Shown: positions 31,542-44,230, numbered from the stretch's first letter. The stretch is DNA of 64,000 bases from Echinometra lucunter (GCA_029962745.1 CM057162.1:22370291-22434290); one strand, 5' to 3'. The notes: generated by a model not told the origin, from the letters alone. Made by a program: numbers and translations.

Positions 31542-33127
31542 TGAGAGAGAGAAAGAAAAACCCTTCCTTACCCTGCTTGTACTTTTTTGTGGAGGCAATA
31601 TATATATATATATATATATATATGGATTCGTCAGCAAAATACAGTAAATGTTTTTTTTTTTGTGTGTAAATTTGTGAACCCCCTCGCTGCCCAAATATTG
31701 TACTTTGATGATTCCCTTCTGAAATAGGCTGATTGCAGTGCCCGTAATCATCTTGTTAGTAGCGAACAAAAAAAAAGTGAACTTTTGTTTTTATCTAGGC
31801 CATTATCTACGGAAAGTTTGTCTATTTCTAGGTAAGCTTGAAGCTCGATTGGTTGGAATGAAATCTAGATGTGGTTATATTACTAACATTCTATGAGTCA
31901 TACATTGTAGCTATGACATCAGATTGAGACACAAAATGCAAACTGATTCTATCATCGGCATTGGTTAATCTTATCAAATGCTCGCGAGCGAAGCGAGCAA
32001 GCGCTTCCCGATTTCCGGTTTTCATTTTCCTTGTTTCCCCCCCTCTCTTTTCACTTTCCTTCTCCTTTCACTTCTCTTTCTTTTCCCCCCTTTTTTTACC
32101 ACAGCCGACTGGGGCACGTGCCCCCCCCCCCCCCCCCCGTAGTTACGCCACTGATCACAACAGATGCGACCCGGGTCTTGTGCCCCCTTTTTGAAGCTGT
32201 TGAAAGCAGAAAATGGTGTGCATTTTTTTTTTTTTTTTTTGCTTGCCAAAGGCGGAACACCTCTGCCTCAGCGGGGAGTGGGTGAGTGCACCCCCCTCCA
32301 GCCTACGCCCTCGGTCAGGTTGATTGGTTATTATGTCCTACCATGCCAGTGTGATCAGTTTGGTAACGACTTTGCAAACCAGTGGCATAGGTAAGTTTTA
32401 GTTTTTATTTCTTTTTATTGTTTTTTATCATAAATTTCTTAGAATTCTTCTTCCTCTGCTATTTCCGGCCGGAGATCTGCAGCCAATTGCTGCACAGGTT
32501 GCATCTCACGTCTTGTGTGCCAAATTGTCAGTAGATTTGTTAAAGGTTTATGAGTAGCTGACTTTATTAGGGCCAAAAAATGATCTTGCTTGCCTTTTGA
32601 AAATTATCAATGTTCCACAATGAGATATTTTGATACACTGCAAGCTACTAATAGTAGCCTTTAAATTTGAGCACTTCTTACTGATTTTGCACCACGCGAT
32701 TGAATGTTTGTTATGCTTTTTGTTTTGTTGTTTTGTTTGTGATTTCGACTTCATAGTGATCTAGCTAGGAGTCACAAGAAGAACTTAATTAGGAGTGTTA
32801 AAATTGTAATATCCACTGAAGAATGATATTCACTATACAAATTGAATACAGGCCTTATCAGTAATTTTGCAGAACATTTTTTTCACTCCATAAGTCTGTT
32901 GTTGTTATATACTTATAACGGCGCTAATTGTCATTTAATTTGGAATATTTACCAAGTGTATTGTGTGTTTTGTCTAATTTTGATCTTCTATTCAATGTCC
33001 CTCTAACAAAAACTGTGGCGTCAGGTACAGAACTACACCGCTTTCACACAATGCGTAAAATTCATCGTATGTAAAGCTGATTATTCAAAGCTTCGAACGA
33101 ATCGGCTTTAAAGATTATGCAGATAGC
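31487..33127. other. Intergenic with simple repeats and element fragments
   Basis: (GA)n at 31500-31540, (TA)n near 31600-31622, GCTCGCGAGCGAAGCGAGC near 31980, a C-tract near 32118-32138 ending GTAGTTACGCCACTG (an orphan right end of the poly-C element family), a T-tract near 32223, and AT-rich sequence to 33127. No gene seen. Confidence 0.55.
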
Positions 33128-33135
33128 GTTCACAC

Positions 33136-33402
33136 CAGGGGCGGCGCCAGGTTTTGATAGGGGTGGGGGCAAGATGACTCATAGATCAATTTATTGACGT
33201 TTTAGATAAAGAAATATGGATTTTTAGTTGCAAGCCAGAGGCCTCTCTTTTACCACCCTCTTTTTTCTTCTTCCTCCTTTTTTTCTTCTTTTTTCTTCTT
33301 TTTTCTCCTCTTTTATTCCTTTTTTTAATCACTTGAAAAATCATAGGGGGGCATTCGCCCTCCCCCCCCCCCCCCCCCCCCCCCCCTGTAGCGCCGCCCC
33401 TG
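33136..33402. mobile_element. Short hAT-like MITE with exact 8-bp target duplication
   Basis: Ends CAGGGGCGGCGCCAGG and TGTAGCGCCGCCCCTG are inverted. GTTCACAC flanks both sides (33128-33135, 33403-33410). A C-tract of about 24 precedes the right end. It links the CAGGGGCG-ended family to hAT by its 8-bp duplication. Confidence 0.8.
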
Positions 33403-33410
33403 GTTCACAC

Positions 33411-34552
33411 ATCACACACAAAAAAAAAATCGGTGCGATCGTTACGAGATTCATACACAAAATACGAACTCCGTATCTGTACTTTAGATCTTGGGTTCCG
33501 TTCGTATCCGTCCGGACATATGTATTTTTTAAAGCTGATTATTATGAATTTTACCCCCGTGACGTGAAGACTCGCCCTAGCACTTTTTTTCCATTTCTTT
33601 TTGCCTACTCGAGATCACCACCATTTTACTTTCGGGTCTATTTTAGACAAAGACTCGCTGCAAGAATCACCACTTTTTCAGCAGTTTTGCTTCCATTATT
33701 TGAACATTGGGTTGCCTTAAATTGCTTCAGAATTCAAGAGAAATGTAAGAATTCAAAGTTGCTACATTTTTAACAGGAAATGACTTGAACTTGGCTTAGA
33801 AGGGAGGGACTGCCTAGACAGAACCTTTGCTTGGTTCTTTTGCAGTTTCCCATTTCACGTTCATTAGAAGGTCTAGACCCTACATGTGCTGTAAAGACTA
33901 AAGTGTAAATATCTATTGTATACTTTTTTGTTTTTTATCTGCTATCCCCCTATCTCTCCCTCTACTTTTTGCATGTTTGTTTTGTTGTTTTTATTGTATG
34001 CTAAATGTATTTTTATATGTATTTTTAATGGACCTGAATAAATAAATGGAATGAAATGAAGTACAACTACAAGTAGATCTAGATCTAGACTCTAGATCTA
34101 CTCAAGTCATGCAAGTAACCACTCAGGGAGCCATTGGTATGGTGAGCTGTGCAAATTTATGTGTAATGCTGCCCTCTATAGTTGGAGATAGAAATCACTA
34201 AAATAATCAACAAATTCTTGGAAAATGTTTGCTTTTTACACCCAGTATGATAACATATCCTATTTTCATTCCATTCCTTCAATTGGATCTAAATTATCCT
34301 CATCAAATGAATTTTGAGAAATCTTTTTCTGATCACTGCTCTTGTTCCTCTGTCCCAGAAATGTGACAGAGAACACTACTTTCCTATTGTCAGCAATTTC
34401 CACTGTACAGGCCTAATTCAGTGCAAGGTTATCTGATGATAACCTGGCATTCGTGCAAGTGGCAAGTAACTAAAGTTGGGAGGGAAGGCCGAGGGTAGGA
34501 GTGGCAGTAGACTACTCACGGCGTAAATTTCATATTTTCTCAGTTTTCTTGG
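33411..34552. other. Intergenic, no gene seen
   Basis: Contains short TCTAGATC palindromes near 34074-34102 and a T-rich AATAAATAAATGG stretch near 34035. The open frame covering 33228-33773 crosses the hAT-like MITE and shows no domain. Confidence 0.45.
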
Positions 34553-34652
34553 AAGTTACACATTTTCTAACCCCCATAGTCAATGTATGTTCAGAAGAAT
34601 TGCTTTTTACATAACATACTTTGACTATATAGGTTGAGAAAATGTGTAACTT
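34553..34652. repeat. 100-nt imperfect hairpin
   Basis: Arms starting AAGTTACACATTTTCT and closing AGAAAATGTGTAACTT pair over about 40 bases with few mismatches around a loop of about 20 nt. It lies within diverged fold-back debris upstream of gene B. It may be a MITE core or an expressed small hairpin; the sequence alone cannot tell. Confidence 0.55.
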
Positions 34653-35037
34653 GCAAAAAAAATTGATTAAATGAGAAATTTCATGTACAAAGTGAATGGA
34701 GAGCTGCTCGCATATGATGTCATGAGTGTTGCCAATTTGCAGAGCCGAGAGCAATTTACTGGAAAATGTAAATGAGTGTAATTGTCTTATTCTTTGATCG
34801 ATTTTGCTCATTTCTTTTTTAAAATGCTGTTCAAATTCATCTCCTTTTATTGAAACAGTGAAACTTCTGCGGTGGACTTTCCCTTTAAGAAACAGGCCCC
34901 TGATGCTTACATGTATGTTCTGTCTAGATGGAGGTCAATTTGTTTTACCTTTATTTTTTTTTAACTCGATTGAGTTACCTTGATGTTGGGCATAAAGTAA
35001 ACAGAAACTTGATGTGTATTTTTTTTTTGCTTTGCAG

Positions 35038-35068
35038 TACACTAGTCTTGACTGAAATACATGGGAGT
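35038..35068 (+). promoter_or_regulatory. 5' untranslated start of gene B exon 1 with out-of-frame ATG
   Basis: TTTTTTTTTGCTTTGCAG ends at 35037, a strong acceptor, so an upstream non-coding exon is expected. The leader contains an ATG at 35061, 8 nt before and out of frame with the main ATG at 35069; it opens an 87-codon frame overlapping the coding start. Confidence 0.5.
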
Positions 35069-38000
35069 ATGGAGGATCAGTATAACCCAGACTACTTCGG
35101 CAGAGAAGGGCCAGCACAAAATACCACTAAACATCAACAGATCCTACCACCATCTGGCTACTCTCAACAACTCTTCTACTGCCTTACTGGACACATATCT
35201 GAGGAACATGGCCAGCAACATGAACAACGTAAGCAGCAACATAGGCATCAAGGGCAGCAACATCACACATTTGTTGATGTCAATAGTGTGCCCAGTAATC
35301 AAGGTAGGAAATAATTATAAATGAATAATGTCATATTTGCCTATCTATTGTTATTATGGGTATGGATGTGATGTCTTTGTTTTATGATATAACCCCATCT
35401 CAATAGAAGGCAATTCTTGTGCGATCCTCAAAAATCGACAAAGCTTGGTGTATCTTGGCTTGAGCCTTTTCAATCTTCTCAGTCATATCTTGAGCCTTTC
35501 TGAAGCGCCAATGATTGCCACCATCGCCCTTGTTGCCACAAGTTTTCAGCATGTTCAAAACTTCAGCAGCAAGAGCGCCAAGGTGGCCAAGAGCGCCACA
35601 TTCATCTTAAAAGCGTATTAAAAACGACATGCCAAAAGCTCTAACGTATCACAGCACCTGAAGTGTACTTCAAGCGAATTGGAAGTGGCTCGTATCACCT
35701 GTGTTTTCAGGCCTATTTCCAAGACAATTTTTCCTCACTTATTTTTCTGCATCTCATCTGCAAATCCTGGCTGGTATTGATACACTCTAGGTCATATCAC
35801 AACAGCAATGCAATCACTGGGCAGGTCAAAAATGGAGTTGGAGGGTGATTCTGCCACGCTTTGCAGAATTTTCTCAGATCACCATGGATTGCCATTGTCA
35901 CCATGATCACCTTTCTAGTGAGATTGGGGCCTCATGTTTTGTATGTTTTTTATGGAAAAAATGAAGGAATGAATTTTGAGGAACACTTCAAATTATAGAG
36001 TCAGTTAAATATCAACAACTTACCCATGTTTCCAAAATTGCCTTACAGTATGTCTTCACTTTCTATCTCACAGAACTTTTAAGTTAAATCTTACTTTCTA
36101 ATGATCCTAACTGCATTCCAGCCCAGCTCTTTACAAAATGCGCTCATATTTTCTGACAGGTACCGGATTGACATCTGGCAAGAAACCACAGCAAGGATTT
36201 CAGCCCTTTGTTCCCACCTCACTGGCTTCAGCTGGTCATTCAAGTCAATTCAGTACAACTCAGTTCGATCACCAAACCCTTGTCCCTTCACCAGTCAATC
36301 AACAGCCACCAGTCTATCAACCAACATCAGGTTTCTTGAAGCAACAGATGACAGGAAACATTCAGGTCGGCTCTGGCACCGGCCAGGTGTCCACTCCTTG
36401 GCAAAGCCATGGGTCTTCTGGGGGAAATCAGATGCAGATAGCCTTCGATCACGCTGGCCAGCAAGTCACAGGCCTGAGCAACAGTGGAACTTCCTGTAGC
36501 CTTCAGCAAACTTCCTCAAAGTTGCATGAGTCCGTTGCATCACAATGCATTGGACAAACCAAAGCAGCTAGGGAGGAAAGTACCATACTCATTTTATCCT
36601 CAGGTGTTGTTGATGATATTACTAAGCATCTTGGAAGAGAGACACATTCTAATGAAACTGCTGTGGATCAGGTTGTGGGAACTGCAAAAAGGCCAGAAAC
36701 AGTGACTTTGACCGTGAAACCAGGCCTGACAACACATCAGCAGGAATGTCAAGACTCAAAGTGTAGACAGCCTGAGAGAAGTCTTCCTGGTGGACTGTCA
36801 CGGAGTGTCCATATAGAATCAAACAGAGATGGCATTGGAAATGTTGGTATCACTCAAAGAGAAGAGAGTACGGCTATGGCTTCAGATAGGACCATTGATG
36901 GACCAGAGACAGGGAGGACTACACAGGGGAGAAAGATTAATGGGAAACCTTCAGAGATGCATAGAGAGGAACTGACAAAGGTATTACAGAATGTTTGAAT
37001 TAAAAGTACAGGTTTATAGTGCATACTTTTCACACTGGAATTTATATGGATATGTTCCACTTTCTTTATTTTTTGCTTACCTTCTCATACCAATGTGACC
37101 TAATAATATCTTTCCATTTGCTCTGACGGATTGACTTTTCAAAATCACATAATTAGATCATTTATGTAGCGCAGTCACTGTGTAAATATAATATACTCTA
37201 CTGCGCTGTAATCTAACAGAGCTCCCATCCATGCTACTGCTCAAACAAGTTAAACTTATACATGTAATGCAACTAACCCAAAACTTCTGAAAAAAAAGGT
37301 GGCTCTTCAATAAAACTTTGAAGACTTACCAATTTTCCTTTTTTATATCGGGATGTGGATTGAAGTTCATTTCTGATTTCTTAATGTGATCAAAGTACTA
37401 AAACAACAAGAAGAAATGAAGAATGTAAGTTATCTTCACTTCCGAAAAAGTACTCAGTGATGAAAAATTCTTCAATGATTAAAAAGTAGTCACTGAGTAG
37501 ATTCCTTCTTATACACTGTAACCCTTTGCTACCAGGCTTCTTGGCACGGCCTGTGAACTGTTGATCTTTTTTTTGAGAGAAATGTTGACTTGCACTCTCT
37601 GATTGATGGGTTTATTAGGACCAGACAGTTTCGAAAAGCAGGCATTTGTTTATTCAGTACAGGGCGGGGGGAGGGGGGGGGGTGTTGCTTAGCACTTTGG
37701 AAATTAAATTGGTATGCTTGATTTCAGCTCCAAGAGCATTCTAAACATTGGCAATTACTCTGCCTGTGACTAATCATCTTGTGTTTTTAGAATCCATTTC
37801 AAGCCAGAGCGAACTGGCACCCTTGTATGGGATTTTGAAATTGCGCCCTCTCAGTCCTAAACTACTGATTTTGTCCACTTATTGCCCCAGCATGCTCTGT
37901 TCTGATCAATGAGAGCTTTATTATTTTAGTAAGATCTGTAAAAATGTATTTGTATTCATACTCAGGAAATTCACGAGAAGCCACAAAGAATATAATGTTT

Positions 38001-41000
38001 CTAAGAGTCTCTGGTTTTGAGTAGCCCTAAGTTGGCGGTGTTGTAAATACATCATAATAAGGGTCAGTTCACTGTTGCTTTAATAGGAAACAGAGGAAGA
38101 ATTTTCATCTTATAACTCCTCACAAGACGATGATGGAGAAGGATGGGTGGAGGATAGGGATGATGCTGAGAAGGAGAAGGAAGAGGAGGAGTTGGAGGAA
38201 GAAGACAGCGACAATGTCGATTATGATGATAACAGTCAAAAGTCAACTGAATTTGACCTGGAGTTAGATGATGATGATGATGGTGATGATGATGATGATG
38301 ACGAAGATTTGGATGTTCCGCCGCTACCAGAGGGTTTCTGGTACAAGTTTTCCTCTTTGCCTGGTGAGAAGGAGAGAACAATTGTTGGAGTGATCGCGGA
38401 AGAAGAGATCCCAGCAGCCAAACAGTTTGGCCCTCTCAAGGGTACACTAGTAGGTGAAGAAGAGGGTTGTCCATCACAGTTATCATGGGAGGTGAGATGA
38501 TCATGTGAATGGAACTAAGATTAGACTTCCCTTCCCTAAATTATATGTCCTTACCACAAATTATTTCTTTCTTCTTTTCACCATATTTCTTTTTCTTTTT
38601 CTTTTTTCATTTTCTTTTTCTTGGGATTGATGTAATAAGTTTTTGAGGGCGATAGACACCTGTGAAACTTCAAGGAGATTCTAAATGTTTAATTTGCAAT
38701 TTGAATTGATTAAAGTTTTGTTTGCAATGTCTCTGACCTTTGAAACAGTGTTTATGAGTTATGACCATGTGTTATGTTTCTTTTTGCGTAATTTTTTTCT
38801 TTTGTGTATTTTTTCCCTGTTTAAAGTAATTTTCTTTTCCTTTTTAGTAGTTTTCTTTATGAATTATTATACACCCCTTTTATGGTGTATTTTTACATGT
38901 CTTCTGAGTGCATCAGTTGGTTGGGAAGAGGGACCATTAAAGGATAATGAAACCCAGGCATCAGTGTGCTTTCAGTGAATGAAGAAGAACAAGAAGATTA
39001 AACAGTGAAAGTTTAAGCAAAATCGGACAATCTTTTCAAAAGTTGTGAAATTTGAAGTAAATCATAATTATGGGGATCCTTCAAGTTGACAACTCCACCA
39101 GCATCAGTGATGTCATCGTGGACAACTCTCCATTCATTTTGTACACAGGATTTAACATTTTTCTCATTTTCAAGAAAAATAGAAATTTGTTTTAATTTAC
39201 TGTTTGAATATGGCATGACTACATCAATCCTGCATGCATTTTGTGATTCCTGGCTTACAATTTCATATAAATCAATTTTTTGGGAAAAATTGTGTACAAA
39301 ATGAATGGGGAATTGTCCACAGTGACATCACAGATACTGGCAAAGTTGCCAACTTTAAGGATGGCCATAATAGGGATTTAGTTGAACTTTCAAAATTCAC
39401 AACTCTTGAACAGATTGTCTGATTTTGCTCAAACTTCCACTGTTTTATCTTCTTGTTCTTCTTCATTCATTGAAAGCACACTGATGCCTCGGTTTCATTC
39501 TCCTTTAACATTATAGTGATAACCATAAACTGCTTTCATTTTCCCCAACAGCCAACTGTTGCACTTATAAGATGGCCACTAGGACATATATTTTTATAAT
39601 TGAGTTCTGTTAGTTTGTTTTTGAAGCACACTGATTACATTGCTCTGTTTGTTCTGTGAAATGCGAAGTAAGTGTTAATAATAGTTAATGTTGCGTCTGT
39701 GCCTACAGTTGTGCACCAAAGGCGATGTGTTGCTGTACATTGAAGCTGCTGACGCAGACTGGATGTCTCACATACAATGTGCGCAAAGGAAAAAAGATCA
39801 AAATGTGGAAGCTGTTCAGCTATATGGAGATATCTACTTCAGGACTACAAAGGTCATTGAACCTGGAAATGAATTGAAGGTGTTCTACAGTGAGGAGTAT
39901 TCTGAACATGTAGGATTTGAGACTAATCTTGAACAACTCCGCTTTCACTCAGGTACAGTGAAACCCTCGTTGTAAAGAACAACGTTATAACAAACTCTCG
40001 TAATAATAAGGTACATGTAATTTTTCTGGTCCAACTTCTTTGGATTTTATTGTTTTTTAGCCCTGATATAACAAATTTTCAATATATATGTAAAGAGGTG
40101 ATTTCCTTGGTCCCGAGGAGTTTGTTATAATGAGGTTCGCCTGTATATGGTTTAAATAATAGCTTCCTCCATATGAGTTTGCATATATTAATCCCCCCAT
40201 AAGTTTTCTTACTATCTCCCACGATATGTATTGATAAAAATCATCAGTGACTTCCTCTCTTGCGTTTATTCATTTCTGTCCTTTGCAGTATGGCGGTACA
40301 TGTCTCAAATTCATTTATAAGAAATATCATTGCTACCATCTTGTCAAATTTTCATTGATATCTTTTTTCTTGATTTCAGCAGAATATATATTTTATGTGG
40401 AGCTCTCTTATGATGGATAAGAACTGGTGAAGTGAATGACACTTTAGATGGGTTATCAAGACCAATTTTCGAACATCAACAACACTGCAGTTTTATAGTA
40501 CATAATTACCAATCGTTTTAGGCAATGGACAAAATGTTAAATACAAAATTAAAGGAGAATGAAACCCTGAGGAAATATCCATTTTAATATTTTATGTTTT
40601 CTCCATTATCTCTAAAGATGCTGCTTGTCCCTGTAGCTCAAGATATACATACATCATAGGAAAATGTGTTGGACACATTTTATGTTGAGTTCACAAAGAG
40701 ACAAGCAGCATCTTAAGACATAATGGAGAATATATGAAGTTTTGTGTACAAAACATATTGAGAGTTGTCCTCTAAACCTTCCATTTTTTGGAAGCAGCAT
40801 TGCCGCTTTGAGGATTGCCATAGAAATAAATTGAGACTTTTCAAACTTCCCCAACTTTCTCGTTTTGTAACCGATTTTCATGGCACTTTAAAAAAAAATT
40901 GCTTCTCTCTAACCTCTCTTTTCATTGAAATTGAATTTCCCAACGGTTTCATTCTCCTTTATCGTTCGTAGCTCTTCCTTACACTCCACCAATTCTGGAT

Positions 41001-42772
41001 TTTATCATTTCTGTACAGATTTGCAGACCTTCTCCTGTTCCAGATGTAAGATACATTTTACCAACCCAAAGCTCATGCTGAGACACATCAAGGTTTCTCA
41101 CCATGGCCAGTCATTGAATGACCCTCGACCCTTGCTGACATGGCAGACTCCAAGCCAGACATCAAGAAGTAAGCAGTCTTTGGAGCAGGCACTCAGGCAT
41201 AAGAGCAAGCTAATCCGTACCAAAAATCATTCCGTGGAACTTTTAGAAAATCAACATCCTGAGCAAACGAGAAGATATTCAGACTACATTCAACCATCAA
41301 TTAGCCAGAAAACCCATTACCAGATAAAAGAAAGCAAGGAGTCAAGGGCGAAACCTGTCAGTGAATCAGGCAGGAATCTCCAACAGAGCCATCGTCCTTT
41401 TAATTCCAAAGGGGATCCTAGACTGAAACTTAACCCAGTGGCTGGGAAAGAACTAGTCACTGAATTAGGTGAGAATCTCCAACAGGAGCTTCGTCAAGTT
41501 GAGTGCAAAGAGGGGCCCATTGCAAAGCTTTACACACAGGTAGGAAAGGAACCTTTCGCTAAAGTTGGTAACGATCTCCAACAAAGATGTCATCAAGTTG
41601 AATCCAAATTGGACCCTAGACCAAAGCTTCTTCGCATAGAGGCTGGAAATGAACTTGTTTGTGTGACTTGTGGAAAGACGTTTGCAACAGAGGGCAGGCT
41701 TCGAGCCCACAAACTATTTCACACATTTTCAAGTGAAAATGAGTGTCCAATCTGCGGAGAGATACAGTCCAGTGCAAACACGCTTGAGAGACACATTAAA
41801 AGCCATGAGGGAAGGACCTACCAGTGTCAGCTGTGCCCTAAGAATTACAACTCGCCGCATGGCTTATACTGTCATCAACTGAACATACACTCCAACAAGA
41901 GCAAGTACTACCCATGTGGCAGGTGTCCTCTCAAGTTTAGGTTCAGGTATCAGATGAAGCGACATGAGAAGGAGCACAATGATGAGAGAAATGGAGAGAA
42001 GGAGCCTGAGAACCATAAGAAACGCGAGATGAACAAACCAAGCAGTGTTCTGCAGAACTTGGATGTTATTGCAGACGAAGAGGATGAGGATACTTCCGTC
42101 AAAGATATGCTCGGCAAGAAGTCGGATTACTTCAAGGATCCAGCTTTGAGGTTCAAATGTAAATATTGCCCAAAGAGATATGCCTCTAATTCGCGCCTCA
42201 GAACACACCAACTAGAGGTCCATGAAGGTCAAGCGCAATATAAATGCCCACATTGTCCTAAGCAGTTTGTTAACAAAGGCCGCTATGACGTTCACCTACA
42301 GAAGCACAACACTACAAATAAATTCTTCAAATGTACAGAGTGTCCACGTTCCTTTGCATCCGACGGTGCCTTGAAAAACCATTACGGTGAGCACACGGGT
42401 CTGAAACCCTTTAAATGCCACATCTGTGGGAGGGGATTCCGGAAGAAGGGACTTGTAAGACAACATATCAAAAGGTTACACAGTGTGGTGGAGCTCAAGT
42501 TCCCGTGTCCATTATGTAACAAGAGATTCGCCAACAAGTGGAACCTTCGGAAGCATGAGCGTCGTCATGAAGGACTCAGACCGTTTCAGTGTGAGATCTG
42601 TGGAAAGGGATTCACTGCAAAGCACTCTCTCCAAACGCACGTCAGTGGCGTCCATGAGAAGTTGAAGCCGTATGAATGTGAGATATGTGGGAAAAAATCT
42701 AGTACTAGTCACCATCATAGCGCACATATACTAATGCATTTAAGAAAAAAGGATAAGGAAAAAATAAAATGA
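35069..42772 (+). CDS. PRDM-like gene B: PR/SET domain plus 12 C2H2 zinc fingers
   Basis: Predicted nuclear regulator, 1152 aa. Exons: 35069-35303, 36160-36980, 38087-38491, 39709-39952, 41019-42772; all phases fit. Exon 1 is Gln/His-rich (MEDQYNPDYF). Exon 2 is a 274-residue low-complexity linker, Ser/Gln/Thr-rich. Exon 3 is acidic ([14 protein letters not shown]), then the first PR half (FGPLKGTLVGEEEG, ending SWE). Exon 4 has WMSHIQCAQ, IYFRTTKVIEPGNELKVFYS. The last exon holds finger 1 (FSCSRC), a 200-residue spacer with three 33-residue repeats, fingers 2-5, a spacer with DMLGK, and fingers 6-12. Finger 12 (YECEICGKKSS) lacks the usual hydrophobic residue. Stop TGA 42770-42772. The start at 35069 is preferred over the ATG at 35061 because it keeps frame with exon 2 and matches the paralogues' N-termini. 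Divergent from gene A, convergent with gene C. Confidence 0.87.
35304..36159. other. Intron 1 of gene B
   Basis: No named element. A stretch near 35500-35600 and 35870-35920 repeats short GATTGCCAC and TTGTCACCATG-like words in a loosely tandem way. Borders are CAAG|GTAGG and TGACAG|GTACC. Confidence 0.5.
36981..38086. other. Intron 2 of gene B
   Basis: Unique-looking AT-rich sequence with a G-rich run near 37663-37683. No inverted-repeat element was recognised. Borders are AAAG|GTATT and TAATAG|GAAAC, phase 0. Confidence 0.5.
38937..39508. mobile_element. Fold-back MITE in gene B intron 3
   Basis: Ends TTAAAGGATAATGAAACC / GGTTTCATTCTCCTTTAA. Inverted arms of roughly 230-250 bp share GGACAACTCTCCATTC and TTATGGGGATCC-like text. 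Same family as 16855-17493. No ORF of its own. Confidence 0.75.
39956..40143. mobile_element. mariner-type MITE sitting on the exon 4 splice donor
   Basis: Ends CAGTGAAACCCTCGTT / AATGAGGTTCGCCTG with TA on each side (39954-39955 and 40144-40145). The left TA forms the T of the donor GT plus position +3 of the gene B intron that follows exon 39709-39952. 188 bp, no ORF. TA duplication is typical of Tc1/mariner. Confidence 0.8.
40549..40961. mobile_element. Fold-back MITE upstream of gene B finger exon
   Basis: Ends TTAAAGGAGAATGAAACC and its complement. The interior has inverted copies of AAGATGCTGCTTGTC and ATTATGTC/ATTATCTC words. It ends 57 nt before the acceptor of the zinc-finger exon at 41019, so it may supply the branch-point region. 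Confidence 0.7.
41350..41640 (+). repeat. Three 99-bp coding repeats in the gene B spacer
   Basis: GAATCTCCAACA recurs near 41373 and 41470 and GATCTCCAACA near 41570. The encoded units read as K-P/E-x-x-x-G-x-(D/N)-LQQ...(N/E)SK.(D/G)P, about 33 residues each. They lie between fingers 1 and 2 and are absent from genes A and C. Confidence 0.75.
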
Positions 42773-44230
42773 TAAAAATAATGATAAAAAAGGACGAGAT
42801 AAACCCAGAGAAGAAGAGAATCAAAAGTCATTTGATGATCATGATATGATCCAAGACTTTGAGTAGCCTTCTGAAAGCACTTCAGAAATCAGAACCTTGT
42901 TTTATGACAAATTAGTTATGAATATTGTCCGCTGCAATTCTATTCTTAATTCTTTTTCTCAGCCAATCATATGCCATGATTTTTAGCTTATAACAGTTAC
43001 TGAACCTCCGTATGGATAACATGTTTTGTGAGAATGGCCCAGATCTTCTATTCATCAGCAGCATTTGTATTGTTTTTTTTTATTTTGCCTTTTTTCAAAT
43101 ATCCTTCCAATTATATGGCACCGTATACAGTGGAAACCCAGTATTACAAGGTCCTTGGGACCATGAAATTTACCTTGTTATAGCAGGCATCTTATTATAT
43201 CATGTTTAAAAAACAATAATATAAAAAGAGCTGGGACCAGAATATTACCTTGTTATATCAGGAATATTGTTAAATCAGATCTCTTTATATCAAGTTTCCA
43301 CTGTACTTGAAAGCAATAACTAATGGGCTTTGGATGAAATCAAGACTAAAGGAGCTTACTGATGTAAATGGTCCCAATTCTCGCGTTTTGCAATCCTTCA
43401 CCCTCATTTGGTTCAGTCACTTTAGCACGAGGTGGGTCGACAACAGTACCATCAACACCTTGCACAAGTCGCCTTTTCTGCTCTATTCTAAGTGATTACA
43501 GACTTTTAACACTTCATATTTTTCCTGGGCTCTCACTGCTAATTCTACTAACTCATCCTTCTATTTCCCTACACATGGGATCCCTCAGTCAGTTAAAGAT
43601 TTCTTTAGTTGGTCAACTCTCACTCACGGCGTCTGGTATCTTGAAAACAATTATAGACCCGCGAGTTGGAAAATAGACCTCTCTAGGTGCGGACATTGGT
43701 GGCGCATGTATTATGAAACGCAAGAATTATAAATGTTTCCATCTTTTATGAATTAACGCAATTTTGTTATTAAATAAAGAAATGAAGATCAAGTTAGCAA
43801 ATTTTCTTGTCGGTCTTCTCAACTAATGTTATTTTGTTTATTTGGGGTTGATCATATGTACATGTAGGAAATGTTTTTCCTTGGTGCCTGATGTTTGACC
43901 TCCCTTTCATGATTACAAACCAATAAATTTCCATGAATGACAATTGCTGGTATATTTCAGGAAAGTAGCTTCCAGTTTTTGTGGGGGAAATGATGGTTGA
44001 GTATTTTGGTGTATTTAGTAATGCTAATCCACATTCCAGTACTAATTTGATATACAAGTATTATACATTATGATATATAGTATTGATACAGAAGATGAAT
44101 GCATGTAAGGATCATGCTATTTACATGTACATATAGAAAATACTCATTGATGTTTTGTTGCATCGGCGCAGAAATGCCTTTACGTGATGCTAAAGGCATT
44201 CCCTCCTAAGTCAAAGAAAGGAGAAAAACT
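42773..44230. other. 3' flank of gene B, with one mariner-type MITE
   Basis: The gene B 3' untranslated region probably starts here; AATAAA occurs near 43771. Bases 43128-43303 are a TA-flanked MITE with CAGTGGAAACC / GTTTCCACTG ends and TTGTTATATCAGG-like interior. No further gene seen. Confidence 0.6.
43128..43303. mobile_element. mariner-type MITE
   Basis: Inverted ends CAGTGGAAACC flanked by TA at 43126-43127 and 43304-43305. Related in ends and interior (CCTTGTTATA text) to the MITE at 39956-40143. Confidence 0.75.

Noticed and set aside
33228..33773. 181-codon open frame
   Set aside because: Begins inside a MITE, passes through its poly-C tract and shows no domain.
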